The translations under genes and the position numbers were made by a program. The notes beneath the pieces are model-generated. The model was not told the DNA's origin. It did no database searches and saw only the letters and a program-made list of their open reading frames with translations. DNA of 64,000 nt, from contig NZ_CP132910.1 in the NCBI RefSeq assembly GCF_030846775.1, positions 2,700,001-2,764,000 of the forward strand, read 5' to 3'. Origin of the DNA: Geothrix sp. 21YS21S-2. Lineage in GTDB: Bacteria > Acidobacteriota > Holophagae > Holophagales > Holophagaceae. How positions within the stretch are numbered: the stretch's first letter is position 1; every line of letters starts with the position of its first letter. Shown in pieces: positions 22,706 through 31,905 of the stretch.

Positions 22706-24298
22706 ATGGCCGTCTCCAAGGTCCTTGTCAGCGCGCTGGCCGCGGTCCTAGCCAGCTCCCTCCCCGCCCAGCAGCTGCCCATCGTGGAGCGGACCCTCGC
22801 CAACGGCATGCGACTGGTGATGGTCGAGCGCCACGATCAGCCCACCATCGCCTTCGGCTGGATGGCCCGCGTGGGCTCCGCCAACGAGCGCCCCGGCATC
22901 ACGGGCCTGGCCCACCTGTTCGAGCACATGATGTTCAAGGGGTCGAAGACGCTGGGCACCCGCGACGCCAGGCGGGACGCGGAGCTCAACGACCTCCAGG
23001 ACCGGGTGCAGGCGCGGATGCGCGCCGAGATGAGCCTGCTGCGCGAGCAGCAGCGGCGCGGCGCCATCCCCGACATGATGGATCCGCGGGCCCGCACGCC
23101 CCGGCTGGCCAAGCTGATCGAGGAGTACGAGGCGCTGGTCCGGGAGCAGCGCGCCCTGGTGGTCAAGGACGAGATGGACCAGATCTACACCCAGGCCGGC
23201 GCCACCGGCATCAACGCCAGCACCAGCCAGGACCGCACCTTCTACATCGTGGGGCTCCCCTCCAACAAGCTGGAGTTGTGGATGTGGATCGAGTCCGACC
23301 GCATCGCCAACCCCGTGTTCCGGGAGTTCTACAGCGAGCGGGACGTGATCCTCGAGGAGCGCCGCCAGACCCTGGAGAGCCGCCCCGGCGGCCTCGTCGG
23401 CGAGGCCTTCAACGCCATGACCTGGATGGCCCACCCCTACACCTGGGAGGTCATCGGCTGGCCCAGCGACATCGCCCAGGTGACCCGGGAGCAGGCCAAC
23501 GAGTTCTTCGCCACCTACTACGCCCCCGGCAACCTCACCGCCGTGCTGGTGGGGGACTTCGACGCGGAGAAGGCCGCGGCCATGGCCGAGCGGTACCTGG
23601 GCCGCATTCCCGCGGGCCGGAACCCGGTCCCCGAGGTCACCACCCTCGAGCCGCCCCAGCCCGCCGAGCAGCGCATGATCGCCGACGTGGAGACGACCCC
23701 CTCCATCCAGGTGGAGTACAAGACCGTCTCCGCCGTGCACCGGGACGCCGCGGCCTTCGCCGCACTGGGCGGGATCCTGGGCGGCGCGCAGGTGTACGGC
23801 GGACGCCCCGGCCCGGGCTCCGCCCGGGTCCCCACCGGCCGCCTCCACAAGGCCCTGGTGCTGGAACGCAAGGTCGCCACCGGCGCCAGCGCCGCCTTCC
23901 ACGGGGAGAAGTACGGCGGCACCTTCGCCCTGCGGGCCACCCCCGGCCCCGGCCACACACCTGAGGAACTGGAGCCCCTGCTCCACGCCGAGGTCGAGCG
24001 CATCGCCCGGGACGGCGTCACGCCCGGCGAGCTGCAGCGCTTCAAGAACGCGACCCAGGTGGGCTTCTACACGCGCCTGGAGACCAACTCCGGCATCCGG
24101 GAGACCCTGGCCCAGGCGCTCGCCGTGGGCACGGTGCAGGACTTCCAGGAGGCCCCCGGCCGCATCCAGGCCGTCACCGTCGAGGACGTGCAGCGTGTGG
24201 CCAGGCAGTACCTCACCCCCAACGCCCGCAACGTGCTGATCACCCACCGCAAGGCGGGCGACGCCAGGCCCCGGACCCAGAACGCGGAGGTGAAGTGA
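22706..24298 (+). CDS. M16-family (pitrilysin-type) zinc peptidase, catalytic subunit
   Basis: 530 residues from an ATG with GGAGG 5 bases upstream and a signal peptide (MAVSKVLVSALAAVLASSLPAQ). The inverted zinc motif HLFEH is at 70-74, in GLAHLFEHMMFKGS. Compared with short M16B enzymes there is an insertion of about 95 residues (about 80-175) rich in charged helices before INASTSQDRTFY. C-terminal segments LAVGTVQDFQEAPGRIQAVT and RQYLTPNARNVLI are typical of the family. It is followed by a second M16 gene whose start overlaps its stop (TGATG). The two probably form the usual heterodimer in the periplasm. Confidence 0.93.
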   Translation: MAVSKVLVSALAAVLASSLPAQQLPIVERTLANGMRLVMVERHDQPTIAFGWMARVGSANERPGITGLAHLFEHMMFKGSKTLGTRDARRDAELNDLQDRVQARMRAEMSLLREQQRRGAIPDMMDPRARTPRLAKLIEEYEALVREQRALVVKDEMDQIYTQAGATGINASTSQDRTFYIVGLPSNKLELWMWIESDRIANPVFREFYSERDVILEERRQTLESRPGGLVGEAFNAMTWMAHPYTWEVIGWPSDIAQVTREQANEFFATYYAPGNLTAVLVGDFDAEKAAAMAERYLGRIPAGRNPVPEVTTLEPPQPAEQRMIADVETTPSIQVEYKTVSAVHRDAAAFAALGGILGGAQVYGGRPGPGSARVPTGRLHKALVLERKVATGASAAFHGEKYGGTFALRATPGPGHTPEELEPLLHAEVERIARDGVTPGELQRFKNATQVGFYTRLETNSGIRETLAQALAVGTVQDFQEAPGRIQAVTVEDVQRVARQYLTPNARNVLITHRKAGDARPRTQNAEVK

Positions 24299-25764
24299 TG
24301 AACGCCCGGATCGCCCTGGCCCTCGTGACGGCGACCGCCCTGTCGGCGCAGGCCATCCCCTCCCGCCCCGAGAAGCTGGAGTTCGCCCCCATCGTCTTCC
24401 GCACGCCCCTGGCCAGGGAACTCAAGGCCAGGCTGAGGAACGGCATCCCCGTCTACCTGGCCCCCGCCGGCAGGGAGGGCACGCCCCTGGTGCGGGTCTC
24501 CGTGGCCTGGCGGGGCGGCGCGTACCTGGATCCCCGGGGCCGGGAGGGCCTGGCCAAGCTCTTCGGATCCCAGCTCGTGCAGGGCGGGAGCGCCGCGCTG
24601 GAGGCCGCGCAGCTCGAGGACCGCCTGGAGGCCATGGCCGCCACCCTCACCTCCGCCTGCGGAGAGACCACCGGCAGCCTCTCCCTCCAGGTGCTCGACA
24701 AGGACCTGGACGCCGGCCTGGAGCTCCTCCTGCAGTCCCTCACCGCCCCCGCCTTCGCCCAGGACCGCCTGGACCTGGCCAAGCGCCAGGCCCGCCAGGC
24801 CGTGAGCCGGCGCAACGACGCCGTCACCTCCATCGCCTCCTACCAGTTCAACTTCCTCCTGCACGGGGAGGACCACTTCGCCTCCCGGGAGCCCACCTCC
24901 GCGAGCCTGGACGCCCTCACCCGGGAGGACCTCAAGGCCTTCCACACCCGTGTCCTGGACCCCGCGAACCTGGTGGTGACCGTGTCGGGATCCTTCGAGC
25001 GCAAGGCGATGCTGGCCAGGCTGGACCGCGCCCTGGGCGCCCTGAAGCCGGGTCCCGGGGCGGCCGCCAAGGTCCCGCCCTCCACCTTCGCCCGCAAGCC
25101 CGGCATCTATTTCACCGCCAAGGACGCGCCCCAGGCCATGGTCACCTGGGCCATGCCCGGCCTGCGCCGCAGCGACCCGGACTGGCACGCCGCCTACGTC
25201 ATGAACCAGCTCCTGGGAGGCCCCGGCTTCACCAGCCGCCTCATGAAGACCATCCGCTCCAACGAGGGCCTGACCTACGGCGTCTATTCGAGCCTGGGCC
25301 CGGGCCCCTACTGGCGCGGAGACATCGTGGGCCGCATGCAGACCAAGAACCGCTCCGTGGCCTACGCCCTGCGCCTGGCCCTGGCGGAGATGCATAAGCT
25401 CAAGGAGACGGCGGCCCCCGTTGACGAACTCAAGGTCATCCAGCAGGGCATCATCGAATCCTTCCCCAGCCAGTGGCCCGGACGGCAGGCCATCGTCACC
25501 CGGTTCGCCGAGGAGGCCCTGCAGGGCTGGCCCGAGGACTGGTGGGCGGACTTCCGGGAGAAGATCCAGGCCGTGACCCCCGCCGACGTGCAGCGCTGCG
25601 CCCGGAAGTACCTCGACCTGGACCGGCTCGTGGTCCTGGTGGTGGGCAAGGCCGGCGAGGTCCTGCCCGGGGACCCCGACCATCCCGGCGCCCTGCGCGA
25701 CGTGGCGCCGCTCCCCTTCACCGAGCTCCCGCTGCGGGACCCCCAGACCCTTCAGCCCAGGTAG
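24298..25764 (+). CDS. M16-family peptidase-like protein, non-catalytic partner
   Basis: 488 residues; the ATG at 24298 overlaps the stop of the catalytic partner. It has a signal-like N-terminus (MNARIALALVTATALSAQA). Where active members have HxxEH, this protein has GREGLAKLFGSQLVQGGS, with neither histidine nor glutamate, so it cannot bind zinc there. It keeps the C-terminal substrate-clamping motif LLGGPGFTSRLMKTIRSNEGLTYGVYS, characteristic of the non-catalytic subunit of M16B heterodimers. The pair probably degrades peptides in the periplasm. The 3' end overlaps the convergent PilT-type gene by 13 bases. Confidence 0.93.
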   Translation: MNARIALALVTATALSAQAIPSRPEKLEFAPIVFRTPLARELKARLRNGIPVYLAPAGREGTPLVRVSVAWRGGAYLDPRGREGLAKLFGSQLVQGGSAALEAAQLEDRLEAMAATLTSACGETTGSLSLQVLDKDLDAGLELLLQSLTAPAFAQDRLDLAKRQARQAVSRRNDAVTSIASYQFNFLLHGEDHFASREPTSASLDALTREDLKAFHTRVLDPANLVVTVSGSFERKAMLARLDRALGALKPGPGAAAKVPPSTFARKPGIYFTAKDAPQAMVTWAMPGLRRSDPDWHAAYVMNQLLGGPGFTSRLMKTIRSNEGLTYGVYSSLGPGPYWRGDIVGRMQTKNRSVAYALRLALAEMHKLKETAAPVDELKVIQQGIIESFPSQWPGRQAIVTRFAEEALQGWPEDWWADFREKIQAVTPADVQRCARKYLDLDRLVVLVVGKAGEVLPGDPDHPGALRDVAPLPFTELPLRDPQTLQPR

Positions 25765-26903
25765 CGCCTGATCTCGGAAGGCCGGAAGCAGCGGGCCAGC
25801 GCCGTCTCCTCCGAGATGCGCCCGGCCTTGGCCATCTCGGCCAGGCTCTGCTCCATCGTGGTCATGCCGTCGGCGCGCCCCGTGGAGATCAGGGTGTAGA
25901 GCTGGTGGTCATCGCCCTTGCGGATGGTGTTGCGCACGGCGTGGGTGGCGTGGAGGATCTCCAGGGCGGGCATCATGGCCCCGGTGCGCGAGGGTACCAG
26001 CTGCTGGGCCACGATGGCCGAGAGGGCGAGGGAGAGCTGCTGGCGGATCTGGGGCTGGTTGCTCATGGGGAAGGAGTCCAGGATGCGGCTCACCGCCTGG
26101 GAGGCGTCGTTGGTGTGGAGGGTGGAGAACACCAGGTGCCCGGTCTCGGCCGCGGTGAGGACGGTCTGGATGGTTTCCGGGTCCCGCATCTCGCCCACCA
26201 GGATCACGTCCGGGCTCTGGCGCACGATGCTGCGGATGGACGAGGCGAAGTCCGGCGCGTCCGGGCCGACCTCGATGTGCTCCACGATGGACTTCCGGCT
26301 GGGGTGCACGTATTCCACCGGGTCCTCGATGGTCACGATGTGGTCCTGGCGCTCGGCGTTGACGATGTCCAGGAGCGCGGCGAGGGTCGAGCTCTTGCCC
26401 GAGCCGGTGGCGCCGGTGACCAGCACCAGCCCCTGGCGGCCCTCGGCCAGCCTCCGCAGCCCCGGCGGGAGGTTCAGGGACTGGAGGGTCGGGACCTTCA
26501 GGGGCAGCAGCCGCAGGCTCCCCGCCACCGTCCCCCGCTGGTAGTGGACGTTCACCCGGAACCTCCCGGTGCCCTTCCAGGTGAAGCAGAAGTCCACGGA
26601 CCGGTTCCGTTCCAGCTCCTTCTGCTGCGGGGAAGTGAGCAGCGGCACCAGGAGGCGCCGGATCTGGTCCCCCTCCAGCGCCGCGCCCGGGTCCCGCTCC
26701 ATCCGCCCGTCCACGCGGAACGCCACCGGCGCCCCCGCCACCAGCAGCAGGTCCGAAGCCCCGCGGGAGCGGGCCTGCCGCAGCATGGCGTCCAGCTCCG
26801 GCGAGGGCCCGGCCTCCTCGCGCCGCAGCTCCAGGTCCGGGGACTCCAGGCCCTGGTTGAGCTCGGCCACGAGCTTGTTGAGATCCTGACCGGGCTGGGA
26901 CAT
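25752..26903 (-). CDS. PilT/PilU-family type IV pilus retraction ATPase
   Basis: 383 residues from the ATG at 26903. An N-terminal extension of about 40 residues precedes the PilT domain (ASDLLLVAGAPVAFRVDGRM). Walker A is GATGSGKSS near residue 168, followed by the Asp box IVTIEDPVEYVH, Walker B ILVGEMRDPETI and the His box HLVFSTLHTNDA. PilT-type motors depolymerise pilin and power twitching. The C-terminus matches PilT/PilU (GMTTMEQSLAEMAKAGRIS). No other pilus gene lies nearby, so this is an unlinked copy. It could be PilU-like; the sequence alone does not decide. Confidence 0.92.
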   Translation of the reverse strand: MSQPGQDLNKLVAELNQGLESPDLELRREEAGPSPELDAMLRQARSRGASDLLLVAGAPVAFRVDGRMERDPGAALEGDQIRRLLVPLLTSPQQKELERNRSVDFCFTWKGTGRFRVNVHYQRGTVAGSLRLLPLKVPTLQSLNLPPGLRRLAEGRQGLVLVTGATGSGKSSTLAALLDIVNAERQDHIVTIEDPVEYVHPSRKSIVEHIEVGPDAPDFASSIRSIVRQSPDVILVGEMRDPETIQTVLTAAETGHLVFSTLHTNDASQAVSRILDSFPMSNQPQIRQQLSLALSAIVAQQLVPSRTGAMMPALEILHATHAVRNTIRKGDDHQLYTLISTGRADGMTTMEQSLAEMAKAGRISEETALARCFRPSEIRRYLG

Positions 26904-27039
26904 GGGGGAGGCCTCCGAAGCCCCATTGGTACAGCCGGGAGGCGGCGCGGGCAAGGGACCTCGCCGAATCGCCTTCCGGAGCGCCCGATGGCCATCCGGG
27001 CTCCTTAGGCTCAAGAATTTTTGAATATACAGAGCCGTA

Positions 27040-27065
27040 TTTTTCATGTATGCACCTATGAAAAA
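27040..27065. promoter_or_regulatory. AT-rich inverted repeat upstream of the YhcG-like gene
   Basis: TTTTTCAT at 27040-27047 and ATGAAAAA at 27058-27065 form an 8-bp inverted repeat with a 10-base spacer. It lies in a short AT-rich patch (about 27004-27076) that contrasts with the GC-rich surroundings. A second imperfect palindrome, TCAAGAATTTTTGA, is at 27011-27024. These could be operator or promoter elements for the nuclease gene, or boundaries of an acquired segment. Confidence 0.4.
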
Positions 27066-27107
27066 CTTAGCGTTTTAGCGGCCTTCGCTCCATGGCATCG
27101 TGCCCGA

Positions 27108-28166
27108 ATGAAGAACCCGCCGACTCCCCGATCCACCGCCGATTCCGGCATCGCCACCGCCCAGCACTTCAGCCCCATCCTCGACCTCATCCGGCAGTCG
27201 CGCAGGCGCGCCCTCCAGGCGGTCAACGCGGCCCTGGTGGACCTCCATTGGGGGATTGGGCGGTACCTCAGCGGGAAGATCCGCGCCGATGGGTGGGGGA
27301 AAACCACCGTGGCCGCCCTCGCGGATTGGCTCCTCCACCGGGAACCCGGGCTCCGCGGGTTTTCGGCCTCGAATCTGTGGAGGATGCGGCAATTCTACGA
27401 GACCTATGCGGAGGATGAGAAACTCGCGGCACTGCTGCGAGAATTGTCGTGGACACACAATCTGATTGTTTTCAGCAAGTGCAAATCCATTGAAGAAAAG
27501 GGGTTCTACCTCAATATGGCAGTGAGGGAGCACTGGGGCACCCGTGAACTGGAACGCCAAATCCAGGGCGCCCTGTTCGAGAGGGTCCTTGCAACCGGTC
27601 CCAATCTCTCACCTCCGCTGCGAGAACTTCGCCCCGAAGCGGCCGCCATCTTCAAGGACAGCTATCTGGTGGATTTCCTGGACCTCCCGGAAAACCACTC
27701 CGAGAAGGACCTGCAGCGGGGCCTCGTTCAGCATCTCAAGGACTTCCTCCTGGAACTGGGCCGGGACTTCTGTTTCGTGGGCAGCGACTACCTCCTCCAG
27801 GTGGGTGGCGTCGACTTCCGCCTCGACCTCCTGTGCTTCCACCGGGGTCTTCAGGCCCTGGTGGCCTTCGAACTGAAGATCGGCGGGTTCGAGCCGGGCC
27901 ACCTCGGGCAGCTCTCCTTCTACCTGGAGGCCCTCGACCGGGACCACCGCAAGCCCCACGAGGCTCCCAGCATCGGCGTGCTCCTTTGCAAGGACCGGAA
28001 TGCCGACGTGGTGGAATATTCCCTCAGCCGCACCCTCAGCCCGGCCCTCATAGCGGACTACCAGACCCAGCTTCCGGACAAGGGCCTCCTCCGCGCCAAG
28101 CTGGAGGAGTTCTATGAATTGGCCGCCCGGGAGGCCTTGGATCAGCTTCACGATTCCAGGTCTTGA
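27108..28166 (+). CDS. YhcG/DUF1016-family PDDEXK nuclease-domain protein
   Basis: 352 residues from the ATG at 27108; an upstream in-frame ATG would start inside the AT-rich control region. The N-terminal DUF1016 domain is visible (ILDLIRQSRRRALQAVNAALVDLHWGIGRYL, then FSASNLWRMRQFYETY, LSWTHNLIV). The C-terminal half is the PDDEXK nuclease-like domain: GGVDFRLDLLCFHRGLQALV, the ELK catalytic-type triad in AFELKIGGFEPGHLGQLSFY, and IGVLLCKDRN. Such proteins are usually found with type I restriction systems or as isolated accessory genes. Here it stands alone. Parts of the gene (about 27420-27530) are less GC-rich than its neighbours, suggesting acquisition. Confidence 0.92.
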   Translation: MKNPPTPRSTADSGIATAQHFSPILDLIRQSRRRALQAVNAALVDLHWGIGRYLSGKIRADGWGKTTVAALADWLLHREPGLRGFSASNLWRMRQFYETYAEDEKLAALLRELSWTHNLIVFSKCKSIEEKGFYLNMAVREHWGTRELERQIQGALFERVLATGPNLSPPLRELRPEAAAIFKDSYLVDFLDLPENHSEKDLQRGLVQHLKDFLLELGRDFCFVGSDYLLQVGGVDFRLDLLCFHRGLQALVAFELKIGGFEPGHLGQLSFYLEALDRDHRKPHEAPSIGVLLCKDRNADVVEYSLSRTLSPALIADYQTQLPDKGLLRAKLEEFYELAAREALDQLHDSRS

Positions 28167-28234
28167 GATGCCGTCTCGCCACCGGCTCCCTTCCGGGTTA
28201 AGCTGGGCCACCTTGGTTCGGCCGGAGGGATCCC

Positions 28235-28972
28235 ATGCAGCCCGAGCGCGTGTACTTCTACGGCACCTGTCTGGTGGACCTGTTCTATCCGGAAGCGGGC
28301 ATGGCCGGGATCCGGCTGCTGCGCCGCGCGGGCGTGGAGGTGCTGTTCCCGGAGGGGCAGACCTGCTGCGGGCAGCCGGCCTTCAACTGCGGCTACCGGG
28401 AGGAGGCGCGGGCGGTGGCCCGGGGCCAGGTGGCCCTCTTCCCCCTGGACATCCCCGTCGTGCTCCCTTCCGGAAGCTGCGCGGGCATGATGCGGAACCA
28501 CTACCCGGAGCTCTTCCACGGCGAGCCCGACGAGGCCCGGGTCCGGGCCTTCAGCGGGCGCGTCTTCGAGCTCACGCAGTTCCTGGTGGATGTTCTGGAC
28601 GTCCGGCTCGAGGACCTCGGGGAGCCGGTGAAGGTCACCTGGCACAGCTCCTGCCACGCCCTGCGGGACCTGGGCCTCGAGGGCCAGCCCCAGTCCCTTC
28701 TCGGCCAGCTGGCCAACGTGGAGCTGGCGCCCCTGGGGCGGGAGCGGGAGTGCTGCGGCTTCGGGGGCACCTTCGCCGTGCGGCATCCGGAGATCTCGGG
28801 GTCCATGGCCTGCGACAAGGCCGACGACGCGGTGGCCACGGGGGCCAGCCGGGTGCTCAGCACGGACGGCGGATGCCTCCTCAACGTCCAGGGCGCCCTG
28901 GAGGCCAAGGGCGAGGCCCTCCGGGTCCAGCACATCGCCGAATTCCTCTGGGAGCGCACCCATGCACGCTGA
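28235..28972 (+). CDS. lutA: L-lactate oxidation Fe-S subunit LutA/LldE
   Basis: 245 residues from the ATG at 28235 (GGAGGGAT upstream). Two cysteine-rich CCG domains are present: FYGTCLVDLFYP with TCCGQPAFNCG, and HSSCHALRDLG with ECCGFGGTF. These are the hallmarks of LutA/LldE, a cytoplasmic iron-sulfur subunit of the LutABC complex that oxidises L-lactate to pyruvate without a flavin dehydrogenase. The downstream lutB start overlaps its end by 11 bases. The spacing from the YhcG-like gene (68 bases) leaves room for a promoter. Confidence 0.95.
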   Translation: MQPERVYFYGTCLVDLFYPEAGMAGIRLLRRAGVEVLFPEGQTCCGQPAFNCGYREEARAVARGQVALFPLDIPVVLPSGSCAGMMRNHYPELFHGEPDEARVRAFSGRVFELTQFLVDVLDVRLEDLGEPVKVTWHSSCHALRDLGLEGQPQSLLGQLANVELAPLGRERECCGFGGTFAVRHPEISGSMACDKADDAVATGASRVLSTDGGCLLNVQGALEAKGEALRVQHIAEFLWERTHAR

Positions 28973-30389
28973 GACGGGCTTCCGGGAATCCGCCGCCCAG
29001 GCCCTGGGCGACCCCCAGATCCGGGCCAACTTCCGCCGGGCCATGGACGGCCTCATGGCCAAGCGGGCCGCACAGTTCCCCGACCCCGAGGACTTCCAGG
29101 CCATGCGCCACCTGGGCACGGCCATCCGCGCCCGGAGCCTGCTGAAGCTGCCCGCACTGCTGGAGCAGCTGGAGGCCAGCTGCCTGCGCAACGGGATCCA
29201 GGTGCACTGGGCCCGCACCTGCGAAGAGGGCAACGAGCTGATCCTGGGGCTGCTGCAGGCCCGGGGGGCCACCCGGCTGGTCAAGGGCAAATCCATGGTG
29301 TCGGAGGAGATGGGGCTCAACCACTTCCTGGAGGCCCATGGCGTGGAGGCCCTGGAATCGGACCTGGGGGAGTACATCATCCAGCTGGACCAGGAGACGC
29401 CGAGCCACATCATCATGCCGGCCATCCACAAGAACAAGACGCAGATCGCCCGGCAGTTCAGCCAGAAGATCAAGGACGCGAAGTACACCGAGGACGTGGA
29501 CGAGCTCACCGCCCTGGCGCGCAAGGTGCTGCGCCGGAAGTTCTTCGAGGCCGACGCAGGGCTCTCCGGCGTGAATTTCGCCGTGGCGGACACCGGGACC
29601 CTCTGCCTCGTGGAGAACGAGGGCAACGGGCGCATGAGCACCCACGTGCCGCCCCTGCACATCGCCGTCATGGGCCTTGAGAAGGTGGTGGAGACCCTGG
29701 AGGACGTGGCGCCCCTCTACGCCCTCCTCACGCGCTCGGCGACGGGCCAGGCCGTGAGCACCTACCTCAACCTCATCCGCGGTCCCCGGGGCCCCGGGGA
29801 GCTGGACGGCCCCCGGGAGGTGCACCTGGTGATCCTGGACAACGGCCGCTCCCGCATCTACGCCGATCCCCAGCTTCGCGCGACCCTGCGCTGCATCCGC
29901 TGCGGGGCGTGCATGAACCACTGCCCGGTGTACACGCGGGTGGGGGGCCACGCCTTCCAGGCGGTGTACCCCGGCCCCATCGGCACCATCCTCACCCCCC
30001 AGATGGAGGGGGTGGGCGTCCGCCATGAACTGCTGCACGGCTCGAGCCTCTGCGGCGCGTGCGCCGAGGTGTGCCCGGTGGAGATCCCCATCCCCGAGAT
30101 CATCGTCCGCCTCCGGCGGGAGGCCACCCACCGGGACGCCGCCTCCGCCGTGGAGGGCCGGGGAACGGGGCGGACCGCGACCGAGGACCTGGCCTGGCGC
30201 CTGTGGGCCGCCGTGCTCTCCCGGCCCCGGGTCTACCGGCTCGCGGCCTGGTGCGCCACCCGGTTCCGCCGCCTGATCCCCGGCGGCCTGCCCCTGCTCA
30301 AGGCCTGGACCCTGTCCCGGGCCAAGCCGGTGCCCGCCCGGCGCTCCCTGCAGGAACGCGTCCGAGAGGAGGGACTCCCCCATGGCTGA
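28962..30389 (+). CDS. lutB: L-lactate oxidation Fe-S subunit LutB/LldF
   Basis: 475 residues; the start lies inside the end of lutA. An N-terminal LUD domain (LVKGKSMVSEEMGLNHFLEA, then SGVNFAVADTGTLCLVENEGN) is followed by two [4Fe-4S] motifs, CIRCGACMNHCPV near 310 and LCGACAEVCPVEIP near 362. The remaining C-terminal part is typical of LutB/LldF. In the LutABC complex it passes electrons from lactate oxidation to the quinone pool or another acceptor. The full set lutA-lutB-lutC overlaps end to start, indicating one operon. Confidence 0.96.
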   Translation: MHAETGFRESAAQALGDPQIRANFRRAMDGLMAKRAAQFPDPEDFQAMRHLGTAIRARSLLKLPALLEQLEASCLRNGIQVHWARTCEEGNELILGLLQARGATRLVKGKSMVSEEMGLNHFLEAHGVEALESDLGEYIIQLDQETPSHIIMPAIHKNKTQIARQFSQKIKDAKYTEDVDELTALARKVLRRKFFEADAGLSGVNFAVADTGTLCLVENEGNGRMSTHVPPLHIAVMGLEKVVETLEDVAPLYALLTRSATGQAVSTYLNLIRGPRGPGELDGPREVHLVILDNGRSRIYADPQLRATLRCIRCGACMNHCPVYTRVGGHAFQAVYPGPIGTILTPQMEGVGVRHELLHGSSLCGACAEVCPVEIPIPEIIVRLRREATHRDAASAVEGRGTGRTATEDLAWRLWAAVLSRPRVYRLAAWCATRFRRLIPGGLPLLKAWTLSRAKPVPARRSLQERVREEGLPHG

Positions 30390-31041
30390 CGCCCGCGCCG
30401 AGATCCTGGAACGCCTCCGCGCCGGTGGGGGCGGAGAGGCCGTCCCCCTGCCCGACACCGCCGTCCTGGCCCGACGCACCTGGGCGCCCGCGGAACGGAT
30501 GGCCCGGCTTCGCCGGGGCATGGAGGCCGTGCACACGGAGTTCCTGGAGGCCGCTCCGGGCCAGTGGCCCGGCGTGGTGCTGGGCTTCTGCCGGGACGAG
30601 GGCTTCGCCAACCTGCTCTATGGACCCCGATGCGCCGCCGGGCAGGCCCTGGCTGCCGCATGGACGCCCCGGGACCCGGAGCTGATCCCCTACCAGGACC
30701 CCGTGGAGTCCTTCAAGGCGACCCTATTCGACGGGGTGGCGGCCGGCTTCACCACGGCCCTGGCGGGGGTGGCGGAGACCGGCGGCCTGCTGCTTGAACC
30801 CGGCCCCGAGGAGCCGCGCCTCCTCTCCCTGGTCCCTCCGGTGCACATCGCCCTGCTCCTGGCCTCGGCCATCGAGGACACCCTCTGGTCCGCCATGCGG
30901 ACCCGCGGCTGGGGCAAGGGCACCGCCCGCAATTCCCTGCTCATCTCCGGCCCCAGCAAGACCGCGGACATCGAGCAGACCCTGGCCTACGGGGTGCACG
31001 GACCCAAGCGCCTCGTCGTCGTGCTGGTGAACAACCTATAG
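30382..31041 (+). CDS. lutC: L-lactate oxidation LUD-domain subunit LutC/LldG
   Basis: 219 residues; the ATG overlaps the lutB stop by 8 bases. It is a stand-alone LUD domain with TTALAGVAETGGLLLEPG, LVPPVHIALLLASAIEDTL and a C-terminal GPSKTADIEQTLAYGVHGPK, all strongly conserved in LutC/LldG. It completes the three-subunit L-lactate dehydrogenase complex. Its last codons overlap the 3' end of the convergent regulator gene by 6 bases. Confidence 0.95.
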   Translation: MADARAEILERLRAGGGGEAVPLPDTAVLARRTWAPAERMARLRRGMEAVHTEFLEAAPGQWPGVVLGFCRDEGFANLLYGPRCAAGQALAAAWTPRDPELIPYQDPVESFKATLFDGVAAGFTTALAGVAETGGLLLEPGPEEPRLLSLVPPVHIALLLASAIEDTLWSAMRTRGWGKGTARNSLLISGPSKTADIEQTLAYGVHGPKRLVVVLVNNL

Positions 31042-31755
31042 GCGCTTGCGGATCTCGCGCTCGGCGAAGGTCACGTGCTCCAGCATGGCCCTGGAGGCCG
31101 TCTCGGCATCGTGGGCCTTGATCGCCTCGAAGACCCGGGTGTGCTGGTCGATGATCTTCTGGGCGTTGTTGGGGGTGTCCAGGAGCAGCTGCTGGCTTCC
31201 GGCCGACACCGCCTTGCTCCATTCCTCATGGACGGTGCGAAGTAGTTTGATCAAAAGATTGTTATGGGTCGCCTCCGCCACCGCATAGTGGTAGGCTCCA
31301 TCATATTCCTCTCCTTTTTCAGAGTCTCCCTGCCGGATGCGATCCTTCATCTTTTCAAGGAGCATTCCTATCTGCTCGATCTCCTCGTCCGTGGCGCGTT
31401 CCGCGGCCAGCGCAGAAGTGGCGGTCTCGAAGATGCGCCGCACCTCGAACATGTCGAGGAGCGAACCGCGTTCCACCGCCAGGAACATGGCCAGGGGGCG
31501 GATCACCTCGTTGGCCGACGCATCCCGGATGAAGGTGCCCTCGCCGTGGCGGATCTCGATGAACCCCAGCATCTCCAGGGACCGGATGGCCTCGCGCACG
31601 GATACGCGGCTCACCTGGAGCTTGTCGGCCAGTTCCCGTTCGGACATCAGCTTGTCTCCGGGCTTCAGCGCCCCGCCGGATATGAGCTGCTGGATCTGGT
31701 CGGCGATCTCTTCATATATGCGCTTGGTCTTTACGGGAGTGAATTCGATGGCCAC
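31036..31755 (-). CDS. lldR: FadR-subfamily GntR regulator, probable lactate regulator LldR
   Basis: 239 residues from a GTG at 31755 with an AGG-containing ribosome site; no ATG in a good context exists near the domain start. The GntR winged helix is at about 8-75 (ISGGALKPGDKLMSERELADKLQVSRVSVREAIRSLEMLGFI). An FCD ligand-binding helical domain follows (LLDMFEVRRIFETATSALAAERA, then YDGAYHYAVAEATHNNLL). FadR-subfamily LldR proteins control lactate genes and respond to lactate. The position between lutABC and lldP, and a TGGT-N3-ACCA site in the adjacent intergenic region, support this. Effector and sign of regulation are inferred. Confidence 0.85.
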   Translation of the reverse strand: MAIEFTPVKTKRIYEEIADQIQQLISGGALKPGDKLMSERELADKLQVSRVSVREAIRSLEMLGFIEIRHGEGTFIRDASANEVIRPLAMFLAVERGSLLDMFEVRRIFETATSALAAERATDEEIEQIGMLLEKMKDRIRQGDSEKGEEYDGAYHYAVAEATHNNLLIKLLRTVHEEWSKAVSAGSQQLLLDTPNNAQKIIDQHTRVFEAIKAHDAETASRAMLEHVTFAEREIRKRL

Positions 31756-31888
31756 GGGGAACCTCGCCACGATCCTAGCAGGCCCAGGGGGCGGGGAACC
31801 GGCCCAAAGCATGAATACGATATCTTTGACCCAAACCGAATTGCTGCAATAAATAAAGTTAGAAACCGGACGAAGTTGTCCAAAAATT

Positions 31889-31905
31889 TGGTGGTAGGAC
31901 CACCA
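31889..31905. promoter_or_regulatory. FadR/LldR-type operator in the lldR-lldP intergenic region
   Basis: TGGTGGTAGGACCACCA is an inverted repeat whose core TGGT-AGG-ACCA (31892-31902) fits the TGGT-N3-ACCA pattern bound by FadR-subfamily GntR proteins. A further half-site, TTGGTAG, follows at about 31911-31917. A possible lldP promoter upstream has TTGACC at 31826-31831 and an AT-rich -10 region near 31849, which would place the operator just after the start site. Confidence 0.65.
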
